Of a DNA stretch of 64,000 nucleotides, positions 62,845 through 64,000 are shown piece by piece. The notes under the pieces were generated by a model that worked only from the letters and a program-made list of their open reading frames with translations, was not told where the DNA came from and made no database searches. Source of the stretch: Cristatella mucedo. Its lineage: Eukaryota; Bryozoa; Phylactolaemata; Cristatellidae. Where the stretch lies: contig WPIO01000009.1 of the NCBI GenBank assembly GCA_009760855.2, forward strand, positions 1,977,501 through 2,041,500. The letters are read 5' to 3'. Made by a program: the position numbers and the translations under genes. How positions within the stretch are numbered: position 1 is the stretch's first letter; each line of letters begins with the position of its first letter.

Positions 62845-64000
62845 AATGTAAGCAGCAGACAGCCACGGCCAGGAAGCGGTGAGGCTTCCCTTGCCTCATC
62901 TCGATCCTGCTTCGTCTTGCCTTGCACAAGCTTTCGGATGTACTAGCAGCCATCGATCGCTTTACTAATAATCTGTGAATAATTAATTACCTGCCTTGAT
63001 TTCTACTGCTCATCTTTCATTTGACGACAGCTGGCGGCTACCAAGCAAATGGAGCTTGCAACACCATTTCCGGTATGCATCGAACCACGACCATGCATGG
63101 ATCGACAGTCAAGTCTGCCTACTCTCAGCTATGTACCCATGCAAAACTTCTGGCCAGCTACGAAAAGGTCACTGCGGCCAAAGCGGTCCATACGTTTGTG
63201 GTAGCCCGACTAGACACCTGCAACTTCGGATACCATTGGAGTCCCTTCACATGAGGAAAAGATGATGGCAGCAAGTCACGAGATAGAGGGGACCTGAGTG
63301 TTGACTGCTGCGCACAGCTCGGCAGCTAGGCTTGTCTGTCGTGAACGTTGCACCTGACAGCACTTCTCATCGACTTGCACTGGCTCCCCTAATCAAGCAG
63401 GGTACCGATTTCAAGGTTCTGTCACTCACTTTTAGGTCTCTTTATTCTCTTGCTACATTATAAATTATAAATTCATTCTACAAATAGTTTAACAATATCT
63501 TTATTGGCCACATGCCTTTCCTGAACAATGGAGGGTCCCAGTAGTATCATGTGGCCGGGCAAATAAAAAAAAAATGCCAAATAAGATTCACAAGATAAGC
63601 GAGTCACTTCCTAACCCGATTATTAGACACGACAGTAAGCGTACAGAGTGGCTTAATAACTGCAGGTGGAGACCGCACGGTGCCCCAGACTACCTCAAAG
63701 CGGCACCGACTGATCGACTAACTACAAAATGGTATCACCGAGTAAATCTCACACGAGCCACCGAGATGCCCCGGTGCCAGATCGTTGTCCATTGACAGGA
63801 CGGCCCGACAACGAATCGAGTCCTGCGCGTCAAGCGATGACCGGGATAACTCGAGTGCCCCCTCCCGCTCAGCTCCGGGCCAGCGCACCAAGCACCCACT
63901 CCTCAGCCACTGTCGGGGGGGGCCCCCGTCAATCGTAGTCAGAGGGGGGCACCTGAAGTTGCATAGACAACGGGTGGTGACTAAAAGTTGACAGCCCAGT
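62845..64000. other. COG2 upstream flank
   Basis: Should hold the COG2 promoter; no clear TATA box seen. Contains an old L2 fragment (63080-63460) and otherwise unassigned DNA with only short frames. Confidence 0.45.
63080..63460 (+). mobile_element. Old L2 RT C-terminal fragment
   Basis: STVKSAYSQLCTHAKL-like coding near 63105, AVHTFVVARLDTCN near 63185, then cttgcactggctcccc..tcaaggttctgtcactcacttttagg at 63373-63440. Confidence 0.7.

Overview
The window is nuclear DNA from an animal, most likely an invertebrate. Three of its four recognisable genes are split into many short exons by GT-AG introns (one apparent GC-AG), and they encode proteins of the animal cell: a SIRT2-type sirtuin, the FERM protein FRMD8 and the Golgi tether subunit COG2. 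A small secreted protein with a chitin-binding type-2 domain fits an invertebrate. Intergenic and intron DNA is full of L2-clade LINE fragments with (ATT)n tails, tRNA-derived SINEs and long microsatellites. I cannot place the phylum. The exon models below were built by hand from splice sites, reading phase and remembered family motifs. No search was run.

Layout: (1) 467-11918, minus strand: seven exons of a SIRT2-like NAD-dependent deacylase whose C-terminal end lies beyond the left edge. (2) 11919-16676: intergenic, with an L2 3' end, a SINE and a CA/TG microsatellite. (3) 16677-about 32193, plus strand: an FRMD8 homologue with eight exons recognised; its last exon(s) are unresolved. Sirtuin and FRMD8 are divergent. 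(4) about 33000-39324: mostly repeats, plus a two-exon secreted chitin-binding gene (35399-35806, minus) and a possible 445-bp inverted-repeat element at 34450-34894. (5) 39325-62844, minus strand: an apparently complete 17-exon COG2 gene of 835 codons. (6) 62845-64000: upstream flank of COG2 with an old L2 fragment.

The genes do not form a pathway or operon: a cytosolic/nuclear deacylase, a membrane-associated FERM adaptor, a secreted chitin binder and a Golgi tethering subunit. The most notable non-genic signals are 62-89 bp retroposed copies of only the L2 3' end with target-site duplications, SINEs that share that L2 tail, a 288-bp insert with a perfect 8-bp duplication inside an L2 copy, a possible intronic polyadenylation site in FRMD8, a long CTG repeat in an FRMD8 intron, and a possible 21-nt microexon in COG2.
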